From positions 1-8,856 of the forward strand of contig VBGU01000004.1 in NCBI GenBank assembly GCA_005881085.1: a stretch of 8,856 bases of DNA, written 5' to 3'. The notes under the pieces were generated by a model, which was not told where the DNA came from, did no database searches, and saw nothing but the letters and a program-made list of their open reading frames with translations. Both the position numbers and the translations under genes were made by a program. The first letter of the stretch is position 1; each line of letters begins with the position of its first letter. This DNA comes from Chloroflexota bacterium (lineage in GTDB: Bacteria; Chloroflexota; Limnocylindria; P2-11E). Below are positions 1-5,864 of this stretch, piece by piece.

Positions 1-2
1 CC

Positions 3-2198
3 CGATTCGCGCATCAGTTCAATCCCGTCATCGCATACGGCGACGCCGTGGGCAACGATTGCCTCGAGCTGCAGAGGATCTTCTGGTCCGCGGGTGTGCG
101 CAGCGATCTCTTCGCGGCCGAGGCGAAGCCCGAGATGCGCGCGCTCACTCGCTCGTGGGACGAGCTCGATCTCATTCGTCGGCGCGACGGGCTCCTGCTT
201 TGGCACCACTCGATCGGAACGGACACGGTGCCGAAGGTCCTGGCGTCGCCGGCGAGAAAGGCGATCGTCTACCACAACATCACGCCCGGTCACTACTTCG
301 CGGGTCTCAACGACTATCTGAAAACCTTCGCGGAGCTCGGGCGCGAGCAGCTGAAGGAGCTCGCCAAGGCGGCCGAGTTCGGGATCGCCGACAGCGAGTA
401 CAACCGCAAGGAGCTCGAAGCCGCCGGGCTCGCGAACACCGCGGTCGTCCCGGCGCTCGTGGACTGGGAGGACTTCGACCGCCCGCCAGACCCCGAAGTC
501 GCGCGCACGCTCGCCGACGAGCGCACCGCGATCCTCACGGTGGGGCAGATCCTGCCGCACAAGGCGGTGACCGATGTGGTCGCGGCGTTCGCGAAATACC
601 GCGAGTCCGATCGCACCGCACACCTCTACCTCGTCGGTCCGACGGCGATGTCCGCGGGTTATCTCGATCGCGTCCGCGGCGACATCCGGAGGCTCGGTCT
701 CGAGGATGCGATCACCCTCACCGGCAGCGTCACCATCGAGCAGCTCGTCGCGTATTACCGTGGCGCGACCGCGTTCCTGACGCTGTCCGAGCACGAGGGC
801 TTCTGCGTACCCCTCCTCGAGGCGATGCGGAGCGACCTGCCGGTCGTCGCGAACGCCGCCGCCGCGATCCCGGAAACGCTCGGCGACGGCGGCATCCTGA
901 TCGAGAAGAAAACGCCCGAGGCGGTCGCGGCGCAGCTCGAGCGCGTGGTCCGCGATCAGGCGCTCCGCAAAGACCTGATCGAGAAGGGTCGCCAGCGGGT
1001 CGACGCGTTCTCCCGCGCGCACGTCACCGACCGGCTCAAGCTCGCGCTCGCTCAGGGTGGCTGGGAGCTGCCTGACGCGAAGTCGAAGAAGATCGTCGTC
1101 ATGTCGAGCGACCAGCGTTGCGGCATCCACCACTACTCGCTTGCCGTCACCGACGGCCTGCGCGAACGCGGGCACCAGGTCACGTTCGTCGGCGTCAAGC
1201 ACCTCGACACCGCCGATCTCTATCGCAAGCTCAAGTTCATCTCGTCAAAGAGCGACGCCGTGCTCATCGAGCACGAGGCCGGGATCTTCCGCGACGTCCC
1301 GTTCGTGCGGGCACTCCTCTCGCTCTGGCGCAAACGCCTTCCGGTGATCCTCTCGATGCACGAGCTCGAGCCCGAGAAGTTCCACCACTACCGGCGCCTC
1401 TCGGCCGCGCTTCACTACAACCCGCGCTACCGCATGCCGCTCGAGATCCTGCGCATGCCGTGGGTCGCCCTGCGCATGGCGAACTGGTTCCTGCGGTACC
1501 GGCTGGTCCTCATGTTCATGGGCGCGATCCCCCGCAAGCTCGTCGTGCACTCGACGCGGAGCGAGCGGTGGCTGCAGCTCCTCACGCCCGACCAGGACAA
1601 GCGCGAGCGCTTCCCGCTCCTGGTCATGCCGCTCGAGAACACCGTGTTGCCGCGGAACGCCGAGGAGAAGCGCAAGCTCCGCGCGAGGTTCGGTCTGCCG
1701 ACCGACAAGTTCATCTTCGTGTCGCCCGGTTTCTTCTTCGCGCGCAAGCGCTACCGGGAGGTGATCGAGGCATTGCCCGACGACGCCGTGCTCGTACTGT
1801 CGGGCACGAAATCGAGCTGGGAGCCTGAATACTTCGACGAGATCATCGCGCTCGCGAAGACGAAGCCCAACGTCGTGATCAACACCGAATACAACACGAT
1901 GGGCGAGTATGTCGCGTCATCCGACGCGGTCGTCCTTTTCTACGAGGACGTCTTCCAGAGCGCGGTGGTCACCCAGGCGGTCTGGGCAGGCTTGCCCTGC
2001 GTCTTCTCCGATGCCGATGGCTTCGCGCCGTACCATGCGGCCGGGCCGGTCGTGCGGAGCGGTGACGAGCTCGCGAAGGCGATGCGCGAGATCCAGAAAC
2101 CCGAGACCTACGCGAAGTACTCGCGCGGCGTGCGCATCCTGCGCCGCCTGCTCTCGCCCGAGCGCAACGCGGAACGCTATCTCGCCGGCATCGAGTAA
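3..2198 (+). CDS. Two-domain GT4-type glycosyltransferase, 5' end outside window
   Basis: This probably transfers sugars from nucleotide-sugar donors during surface-polysaccharide assembly at the cytoplasmic side of the membrane. The reading frame is open from position 3. The first visible residues (RFAHQFNPVIAYGDAVGND) match the start of a GT4-like N-terminal Rossmann fold, so the GTG at 48 is an internal Val and the true start lies left of the window. In the 731 visible residues, domain 1 spans about 1-355 and has a donor-site VGQILPHK segment and an intact EX7E motif (Glu codons 795-797 and 819-821, in EHEGFCVPLLEAM). Domain 2 begins near 1086 (KKIVVMSSDQRCGIHHYS) and runs to the end. Its equivalent motif is degenerate: at 1944-1976 the two Glu positions are Val and Gln. 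No signal peptide or clear membrane span is visible. The next gene starts about 20 nt downstream. The GT assignment is secure; donor, acceptor and activity of domain 2 are unknown. Confidence 0.9.
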   Translation, partial: RFAHQFNPVIAYGDAVGNDCLELQRIFWSAGVRSDLFAAEAKPEMRALTRSWDELDLIRRRDGLLLWHHSIGTDTVPKVLASPARKAIVYHNITPGHYFAGLNDYLKTFAELGREQLKELAKAAEFGIADSEYNRKELEAAGLANTAVVPALVDWEDFDRPPDPEVARTLADERTAILTVGQILPHKAVTDVVAAFAKYRESDRTAHLYLVGPTAMSAGYLDRVRGDIRRLGLEDAITLTGSVTIEQLVAYYRGATAFLTLSEHEGFCVPLLEAMRSDLPVVANAAAAIPETLGDGGILIEKKTPEAVAAQLERVVRDQALRKDLIEKGRQRVDAFSRAHVTDRLKLALAQGGWELPDAKSKKIVVMSSDQRCGIHHYSLAVTDGLRERGHQVTFVGVKHLDTADLYRKLKFISSKSDAVLIEHEAGIFRDVPFVRALLSLWRKRLPVILSMHELEPEKFHHYRRLSAALHYNPRYRMPLEILRMPWVALRMANWFLRYRLVLMFMGAIPRKLVVHSTRSERWLQLLTPDQDKRERFPLLVMPLENTVLPRNAEEKRKLRARFGLPTDKFIFVSPGFFFARKRYREVIEALPDDAVLVLSGTKSSWEPEYFDEIIALAKTKPNVVINTEYNTMGEYVASSDAVVLFYEDVFQSAVVTQAVWAGLPCVFSDADGFAPYHAAGPVVRSGDELAKAMREIQKPETYAKYSRGVRILRRLLSPERNAERYLAGIE

Positions 2199-2217
2199 GG
2201 CGATAGCGTTCCGATAC

Positions 2218-2649
2218 GTGGTCGAAGCTCCGCTTGAGGCTGTTCGCGACGTGGTGACACAAGCAGCTGAGGTCGATGGCGAGCGATTCAGACTGCCGAG
2301 AGTCGCGACACGGACGCTCTTCCTCAGCGGACGGATCGAGGGCACGCTCGCATCCGATGGCGCGGCGTCGCTCGTCGTTTGGCACTATCGCCATCACCTC
2401 GTCGAGTACGTGGCCGTCGCATTCCTCGCCGTTTTGGTCGCTCCGGGGATCGTGCTCGGGATCGTCGGACTCTGGGTCGCACAGAGCTACGCGCTCGTCA
2501 TCCTCGCGTACACGCTGTTAAACGGCTTGATGCTCGCGGTGGTCCTGCAGCTGATCCATGACGAGCGCGCGAAGCTTCGAGGCGACCTCGAGAAGACGCT
2601 CGGGCGTGCTGGGCACTGGGCAGTGCTCGCGCACGAGGCAGGCACGTGA
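2218..2649 (+). CDS. Small two-helix membrane protein, function unknown
   Basis: I do not recognise this family. The 143-residue product has a polar N-terminus (about 1-62) beginning with a VVEAPLEAVRDVV-like segment that recalls the first strand and helix of SRPBCC folds, though it is too short for a full one. Two hydrophobic helices follow at about 64-87 and 91-113, joined by a very short turn, and then a charged cytoplasmic-type tail (HDERAKLRGDLEKTLGR). This predicts a membrane hairpin. The GTG at 2218 is the first plausible start after the preceding stop; GTG at 2251 and 2254 are alternatives, and none has a good Shine-Dalgarno. The stop overlaps the next gene's start by 4 nt, so it belongs to the glycosyltransferase operon. 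Codon use is less GC-biased than its neighbours (GCT, CTT, ACA, CAA, AGA). It might anchor or regulate the flanking enzymes, but that is only inferred from position. Confidence 0.65.
   Translation: MVEAPLEAVRDVVTQAAEVDGERFRLPRVATRTLFLSGRIEGTLASDGAASLVVWHYRHHLVEYVAVAFLAVLVAPGIVLGIVGLWVAQSYALVILAYTLLNGLMLAVVLQLIHDERAKLRGDLEKTLGRAGHWAVLAHEAGT
2635..2638 (+). promoter_or_regulatory. Ribosome binding site for the GTG start at 2646
   Basis: GAGG lies 7 nt upstream of the GTG at 2646, inside the 3' end of the membrane-protein gene. It supports that non-ATG start, which overlaps the upstream stop as GTGA. Confidence 0.55.
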
Positions 2650-3797
2650 GGATCCTCGTCGTCGTCCAGCGCTACGGCCCCGAGGTCGTCGGCGGATCCG
2701 AGTCGCACGCGCTCGTCGTGGCGCACCGGCTCGCGATGGTCAACGAGGTCGAGGTCGCGACGACCAACGCGCTCGACTACTGGAGCTGGGCGCCGCACTT
2801 CCCGATCGGCGAATCGATGGACGGTCCGGTCCGCGTGCGGCGCTTCGCGGTAACGGGCCTGCGCAGTCCGAACTTCAAGGATGCGGAACGGCACGTCCTG
2901 TTCGAGCAGCACACGCTCGCCGACGAGCAGGCGTGGCTCGCGATGCAGGGGCCACACGCGCCGGGTCTGCTCGAGTTCCTGCGCCGTGAGGGCAAGAGTT
3001 ATGACGCGATCCTCTTCTACACATATATCTACGAGCCGACGGCGGCCGGCCTGCCCCTCGTCCCGGAGCGCGCCGCGCTCATCTCGACCGCGCATGACGA
3101 GGAGCCGCTCCGCCTGGCGCCGTATCGCGCGCTGTTCCAGCTCCCGCGCGCGTTCGGTTTCCTGACCCCTGAAGAGCGCGACCTGGTCCACTCGCGGTTC
3201 CGCAACGAGCACATCCCGAGCGAGGTGCTGGGCATCGGCCTCGAGGCTCCGCCCTGGCACGACCCCGATCCGTTTCGTCACCGCTACGCGCCGCGCGGGC
3301 CTCTCGTCGTTTATCTCGGCCAGGTGAGCGAGGGAAAGGCCGTCGACGAGCTTGTCGCGGATTGGATCGAGCACCGAGAGGGCGGCGACGCGGGCTCGCT
3401 CGTCCTCGCGGGCACCGCGCGGATGCATATACCCGAGCGCGACGACATCGTGTCGCTCGGACGGGTAAGCGAAGAGGACAAGTACGCGCTCCTCGAAGCC
3501 GCTGACGTGCTCGTTCTGCCGTCGCACCTCGAGAGCCTCGGCATCGTCCTGCTCGAGGCCTGGCAGGTCGGGACGCCGTGCCTCGTCTCGGCGAAGAACA
3601 AGGTCACCAGCGGTCAGGTCGCGCGCGCGGGCGGCGGCGCCTCATACGATCGCGGCGGCTTCACGAGGGCGCTCGCGTCGGTCCTCGCGGAACGCGAAAG
3701 GTTCGGCGAGTCGGGCCGCGTCTACGTCGAGGCCGAGTGCGCGTGGCCGGCGTTCGACGCGCGGCTCGAGCAGCTCCTCGACCTGGTGGCGAATTGA
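2646..3797 (+). CDS. GT4-family glycosyltransferase (first tandem paralogue)
   Basis: This is a 383-residue GT-B retaining glycosyltransferase, near the usual size of single-domain-pair GT4 enzymes. It is expected to add a sugar to a lipid-linked or growing glycan in the cytoplasm. The N-terminal Rossmann half (MRILVVVQRYGPEVVGGSES) has the glycine-rich acceptor-side loop. The C-terminal half starts near residue 218 with a donor-binding segment (YLGQVSEGKAVDEL) and carries the GT4 EX7E motif at Glu296 and Glu304 (HLESLGIVLLEAW). Gln225 sits where many GT4 enzymes have Arg; Lys231 is kept. The GTG start overlaps the upstream TGA by 4 nt and has a GAGG site. The stop overlaps the next gene's TTG in the same way. 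The protein is clearly paralogous to that next product, sharing a block around residues 124-151 (FYTYIYEPTAAGLPLVPERA). Donor and acceptor cannot be read from the sequence. Confidence 0.92.
   Translation: MRILVVVQRYGPEVVGGSESHALVVAHRLAMVNEVEVATTNALDYWSWAPHFPIGESMDGPVRVRRFAVTGLRSPNFKDAERHVLFEQHTLADEQAWLAMQGPHAPGLLEFLRREGKSYDAILFYTYIYEPTAAGLPLVPERAALISTAHDEEPLRLAPYRALFQLPRAFGFLTPEERDLVHSRFRNEHIPSEVLGIGLEAPPWHDPDPFRHRYAPRGPLVVYLGQVSEGKAVDELVADWIEHREGGDAGSLVLAGTARMHIPERDDIVSLGRVSEEDKYALLEAADVLVLPSHLESLGIVLLEAWQVGTPCLVSAKNKVTSGQVARAGGGASYDRGGFTRALASVLAERERFGESGRVYVEAECAWPAFDARLEQLLDLVAN
3785..3789 (+). promoter_or_regulatory. Weak ribosome binding site for the TTG start at 3794
   Basis: GGTGG, one mismatch from GGAGG, lies 4 nt before the TTG at 3794. 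Together with the TTGA stop/start overlap it supports TTG as the start, although re-initiation by the ribosome finishing the upstream gene may matter more. Confidence 0.4.
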
Positions 3798-4981
3798 GCG
3801 AGCCGAGCCTCCTCGTCGTCGTCCAGCGCTACGGCGACGTTCCGGGCGGCGCCGAGGCGCACGCGCGCTCGGTCGTTCAGCGCCTGCGGCCGCATTTCGC
3901 GATGGAGGTCGCGACCACGAACTCGACGGACTACCTCACGTGGAAGAGCGACCTCACCGCGGGCCTCGATCGGGTTGACGGCGTCACCGTCCGTCGATTT
4001 CCCGTGGAGCGTCCGCGCGCCTGGAACTTCAAGCTCTACGAACGGCGCGCGTTCCGCGGAGGGCACACCCTGGACGACGAGCGCGCGTTCATCGACGCGC
4101 AGGGGCCGTACGCGCCCGAGCTCCTGGACTTCCTCTGGAGACGCGGCCGCGATTACGACCACGTGCTCTTCTTCACGTACATCTACTACCCCACCGTGCT
4201 CGGCCTTCCGCTCGTCCCGGAGCGCGCGGTCCTCGTGCCGACCGCGCACGAGGAATCGGCGATCGGCCTCGCCGCCTACAAGCCCGTGTTCCACGGGCCG
4301 CGCGCGATCGCCTACAACACGGAGGAGGAGCGCCGCATGGTGTGGCGCCGCTTTCGAAACGAGCGTGTCTCGAACGAGATCGTCGGGGTCGGCATCGACG
4401 TGCCGCCCGAGCGGGACGCGACGCGCTTTCGCGAGAGGCACGGCATCACCGGTCCGTACCTCCTCTACGTGGGTCGGATCGGCGTGAGCAAAGGGTCGCG
4501 CGAGCTCTTCGCGCATTACGAACGCTGGCGCGCGAGCGACCCGGCGCACGACGTATCGCTCGTGCTCGTCGGCGACGCCGAGATCCGAGTTCCGAAGACG
4601 AGCGGCATCGTCCACCTCGGCCGGCTCAGCGAGCAGGACAAGTGGGACGCACTGGCCGGCTGCACCGCGTTCGTGATGCCAAGCCTGCTCGAGTCGCTGT
4701 CGCTCGTGACGCTCGAAGCCTGGGCGGCGGGACGTCCGGTGATCGTCGACGCGCGCTCGCCTGTGCTCGCGGGCATGACGCGCCGCGCCGAGGCGGGTCT
4801 TGCGTACCGCACCTCGGCCGAATTCGCCGAGATCTGCGAGCTGCTCATGGACGATCGGGCCCTTGGCGATCGTCTCGGCCGGTCGGGCGCCGACTTCGTC
4901 GAGCGCACGTACACCTGGCCGCGTGTCGTCGAGACGTATTTGGACCTCTTTGCGGAGGTGTGCGCGAGGCTCGCCGCCTGA
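3794..4981 (+). CDS. GT4-family glycosyltransferase (second tandem paralogue)
   Basis: This is a 395-residue GT-B retaining glycosyltransferase, likely acting in the same surface-glycan pathway as its upstream paralogue. The frame stays open far upstream inside the previous gene, but the family N-terminus (SEPSLLVVVQRYGDVPGGAE) begins just after the TTG at 3794. That codon overlaps the preceding TGA as TTGA and mirrors the GTGA junction before it. The donor site is canonical (YVGRIGVSKGSREL, Arg228 and Lys233), and the EX7E motif is intact at Glu300 and Glu308 (LLESLSLVTLEAW). Similarity to the upstream paralogue runs along the whole chain: VQRYG near the start, VATTN near residue 39, FTYIYYPT..GLPLVPERA near 127-145, and RRFRNE near 185-190. 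Identical DNA stretches remain (3811-3835 with 2654-2678; 4211-4227 with 3057-3073). The tandem duplication is clear; different substrates are assumed, not shown. Confidence 0.93.
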   Translation: MSEPSLLVVVQRYGDVPGGAEAHARSVVQRLRPHFAMEVATTNSTDYLTWKSDLTAGLDRVDGVTVRRFPVERPRAWNFKLYERRAFRGGHTLDDERAFIDAQGPYAPELLDFLWRRGRDYDHVLFFTYIYYPTVLGLPLVPERAVLVPTAHEESAIGLAAYKPVFHGPRAIAYNTEEERRMVWRRFRNERVSNEIVGVGIDVPPERDATRFRERHGITGPYLLYVGRIGVSKGSRELFAHYERWRASDPAHDVSLVLVGDAEIRVPKTSGIVHLGRLSEQDKWDALAGCTAFVMPSLLESLSLVTLEAWAAGRPVIVDARSPVLAGMTRRAEAGLAYRTSAEFAEICELLMDDRALGDRLGRSGADFVERTYTWPRVVETYLDLFAEVCARLAA

Positions 4982-4987
4982 TATGCT
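4979..4987 (+). promoter_or_regulatory. Extended -10 promoter for the HTH gene
   Basis: TGATATGCT fits the extended -10 pattern TGnTATnnT. Its TGA is also the stop codon of the upstream glycosyltransferase. The hexamer TATGCT (4982-4987) begins 15 nt before the ATG at 4997, which puts transcription initiation within a few bases of the start codon, so the mRNA should be leaderless or nearly so. No convincing -35 box lies about 17 nt upstream, as is common with extended -10 promoters. The AT-rich island stands out in a region of about 70% GC. Confidence 0.5.
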
Positions 4988-4996
4988 TTTCCATAT
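4981..4996 (+). promoter_or_regulatory. Inverted repeat, candidate operator of the HTH regulator
   Basis: ATATG (4981-4985) and CATAT (4992-4996) form a perfect 5-bp inverted repeat with a 6-nt spacer. It overlaps the predicted -10 hexamer and abuts the ATG. The right arm is also part of a palindromic CATATATG (4992-4999). A site placed here would let the XRE-type product block its own promoter, as is usual for antitoxin-like regulators. Binding is inferred from position and symmetry only. Confidence 0.4.
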
Positions 4997-5317
4997 ATGA
5001 AGGCAAGCCGGCTGGTACGGGCTGCCCGTAAGCGCAAAGGGTTGAGTCAGCGTGAGCTCGCTGCGAAGACCCGGATCTCTCAGCCGATGATCTCGTTGAT
5101 CGAGCGAGGGCTCCAGGATCCGCGCTACAGCACCTTGCAGCGAATCTTTCGCGCATGCGACCTCGAGATGGACGTCGTGAACGTCGCCGGCGGCGGAATC
5201 GATCGCACGCAATTCATGTCGACGCTGCCCCTAACTCCAGAAGAACGCCTCCGGCGGTCAGTCGTTGCAACTCGCGCGATCAACGAGCTTGTAAGGAATG
5301 CAAGGCGTGTCCGCTAG
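4997..5317 (+). CDS. XRE-family helix-turn-helix regulator, antitoxin-like
   Basis: This 106-residue protein has a classic HTH_3 (Cro/CI-type) DNA-binding domain over about residues 4-57: SQRELAAKTRIS forms the second helix and turn, and QPMISLIERG forms the recognition helix. A short linker is followed by a charged tail (LTPEERLRRSVVATRAINEL, about 79-98) that could be the contact surface for a partner. The ATG at 4997 directly follows a predicted promoter and has no Shine-Dalgarno, so a leaderless start is likely. The downstream nucleotidyltransferase gene overlaps its 3' end by up to 20 nt, which makes a two-gene operon with regulator first. GC is lower (about 57% in a counted row) than in neighbouring genes, suggesting separate acquisition. 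The likely role is autorepressor and antitoxin for the downstream enzyme; the HTH call is firm, the antitoxin role is inferred. Confidence 0.9.
   Translation: MKASRLVRAARKRKGLSQRELAAKTRISQPMISLIERGLQDPRYSTLQRIFRACDLEMDVVNVAGGGIDRTQFMSTLPLTPEERLRRSVVATRAINELVRNARRVR
5293..5297 (+). promoter_or_regulatory. Shine-Dalgarno near the nucleotidyltransferase start
   Basis: AAGGA touches the ATG at 5298 with no spacer but lies 9 nt before an in-frame GTG at 5307, a normal distance. This favours GTG 5307 on ribosome-binding grounds. ATG 5325, where the conserved protein core begins, has no comparable site. Confidence 0.4.
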
Positions 5318-5813
5318 AACGGTCATGTTCGACCCGCGGCCGATCCTTGGGGTCTTGGCGCGCCACGAGGTGCGGTTCGTCGTTATCGGCGGTGTCGCGG
5401 CTTCGCTTCAGGGGTCCACGACCATCACGAACGACTTCGACATTTGTTACGCCCGCGACTACGAGAACCTCGAGCGACTCGCGGCGGCCTTGACGGAGGT
5501 AGGAGCAACGCTTCGGGGCGTGCGCGAGCCTGTCGCGTTCCGTCTTGACGCTCGAACTCTGAAGGCTGGTCTGAACTTCACCTTCGATACGAATTACGGA
5601 CCGTTCGATTGCCTCGGGGCGGCATCCGGGGACTTCGACTATGAGCAGCTCAAGCGGAATGCGGATGGAATGGACCTCATTGGTACGAACGTTTCCGTCG
5701 CGTCCCTCGATGACCTTATCCGGATGAAACGCGCCGCAGGTCGAAACAAGGACCTGATCGAAGTCGAAAATCTTTCCGCGCTCCGCGAGGTTCGCGACAA
5801 GGGTCGGCACTAG
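5298..5813 (+). CDS. Minimal nucleotidyltransferase (AbiEii/MNT-like), possible toxin
   Basis: This protein of up to 171 residues has the fold marks of the DNA polymerase beta superfamily. From ATG 5298 it shows Gly31-Gly32 in FVVIGGVAASLQG, the catalytic pair Asp46-x-Asp48 in TITNDFDICY, a third acidic residue Asp104 in NYGPFDCLG, and a C-terminal KRAAGRNKD signature at 144-152 typical of small stand-alone nucleotidyltransferases. All three expected catalytic carboxylates are present, so it may be active, transferring a nucleotide to RNA or protein. Three in-frame starts are possible: ATG 5298, GTG 5307 (best ribosome-site spacing) and ATG 5325 (start of the conserved core, 7 nt past the upstream stop). 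I give the longest. It overlaps the HTH gene and shares its lower GC (about 53% in a counted row). The pairing resembles toxin-antitoxin systems with nucleotidyltransferase toxins, but the substrate and toxicity are unknown. Confidence 0.85.
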   Translation: MQGVSARTVMFDPRPILGVLARHEVRFVVIGGVAASLQGSTTITNDFDICYARDYENLERLAAALTEVGATLRGVREPVAFRLDARTLKAGLNFTFDTNYGPFDCLGAASGDFDYEQLKRNADGMDLIGTNVSVASLDDLIRMKRAAGRNKDLIEVENLSALREVRDKGRH

Positions 5814-5851
5814 CCAGGCCGGCCCCGCGACCGACCGGACCAAACCACCCC

Positions 5852-5857
5852 TATCCT
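5852..5857 (+). promoter_or_regulatory. -10 box before the UPF0182 gene
   Basis: TATCCT begins 13 nt before the ATG at 5865, in the 51-nt gap after the nucleotidyltransferase gene. No Shine-Dalgarno lies between it and the ATG, so a leaderless transcript is predicted. No good -35 hexamer and no hairpin-plus-T-run terminator are visible in the gap. The gap does contain a GGCCGGCC palindrome at 5817-5824 and a short GACC-GACC-GGACC repetition, with no assigned role. Confidence 0.45.
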
Positions 5858-5864
5858 GAGTCCG

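Noticed and set aside
48..50. GTG at 48 as the start of the first glycosyltransferase
   Set aside because: In-frame codons from position 3 already encode conserved residues (HQFNPVIAYGDAVGND), and this codon is the Val in GDAVGND. The gene begins left of the window.
1909..2217. An upstream extension of the small membrane protein into the first glycosyltransferase
   Set aside because: That part is Arg/Ser-rich shadow sequence overlapping a conserved glycosyltransferase region.
3578..3793. An upstream extension of the second paralogue to position 3578
   Set aside because: The extension lies inside the first paralogue's coding sequence in another frame and has Arg/Gly-rich shadow composition. 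Family similarity begins just after TTG 3794.
3722..5212. A 496-codon - strand open frame antisense to the second glycosyltransferase and the HTH gene
   Set aside because: The product is low-complexity Arg/Glu/Val-rich and runs across two well-supported + strand genes. The same applies to the long - strand frames at 2487-3527, 5280-6596, 6600-7712 and 7905-8705.
5814..5851. A terminator after the nucleotidyltransferase gene
   Set aside because: The GGCCGGCC palindrome (5817-5824) has no loop and no following T-run, so it does not meet the usual form of an intrinsic terminator.
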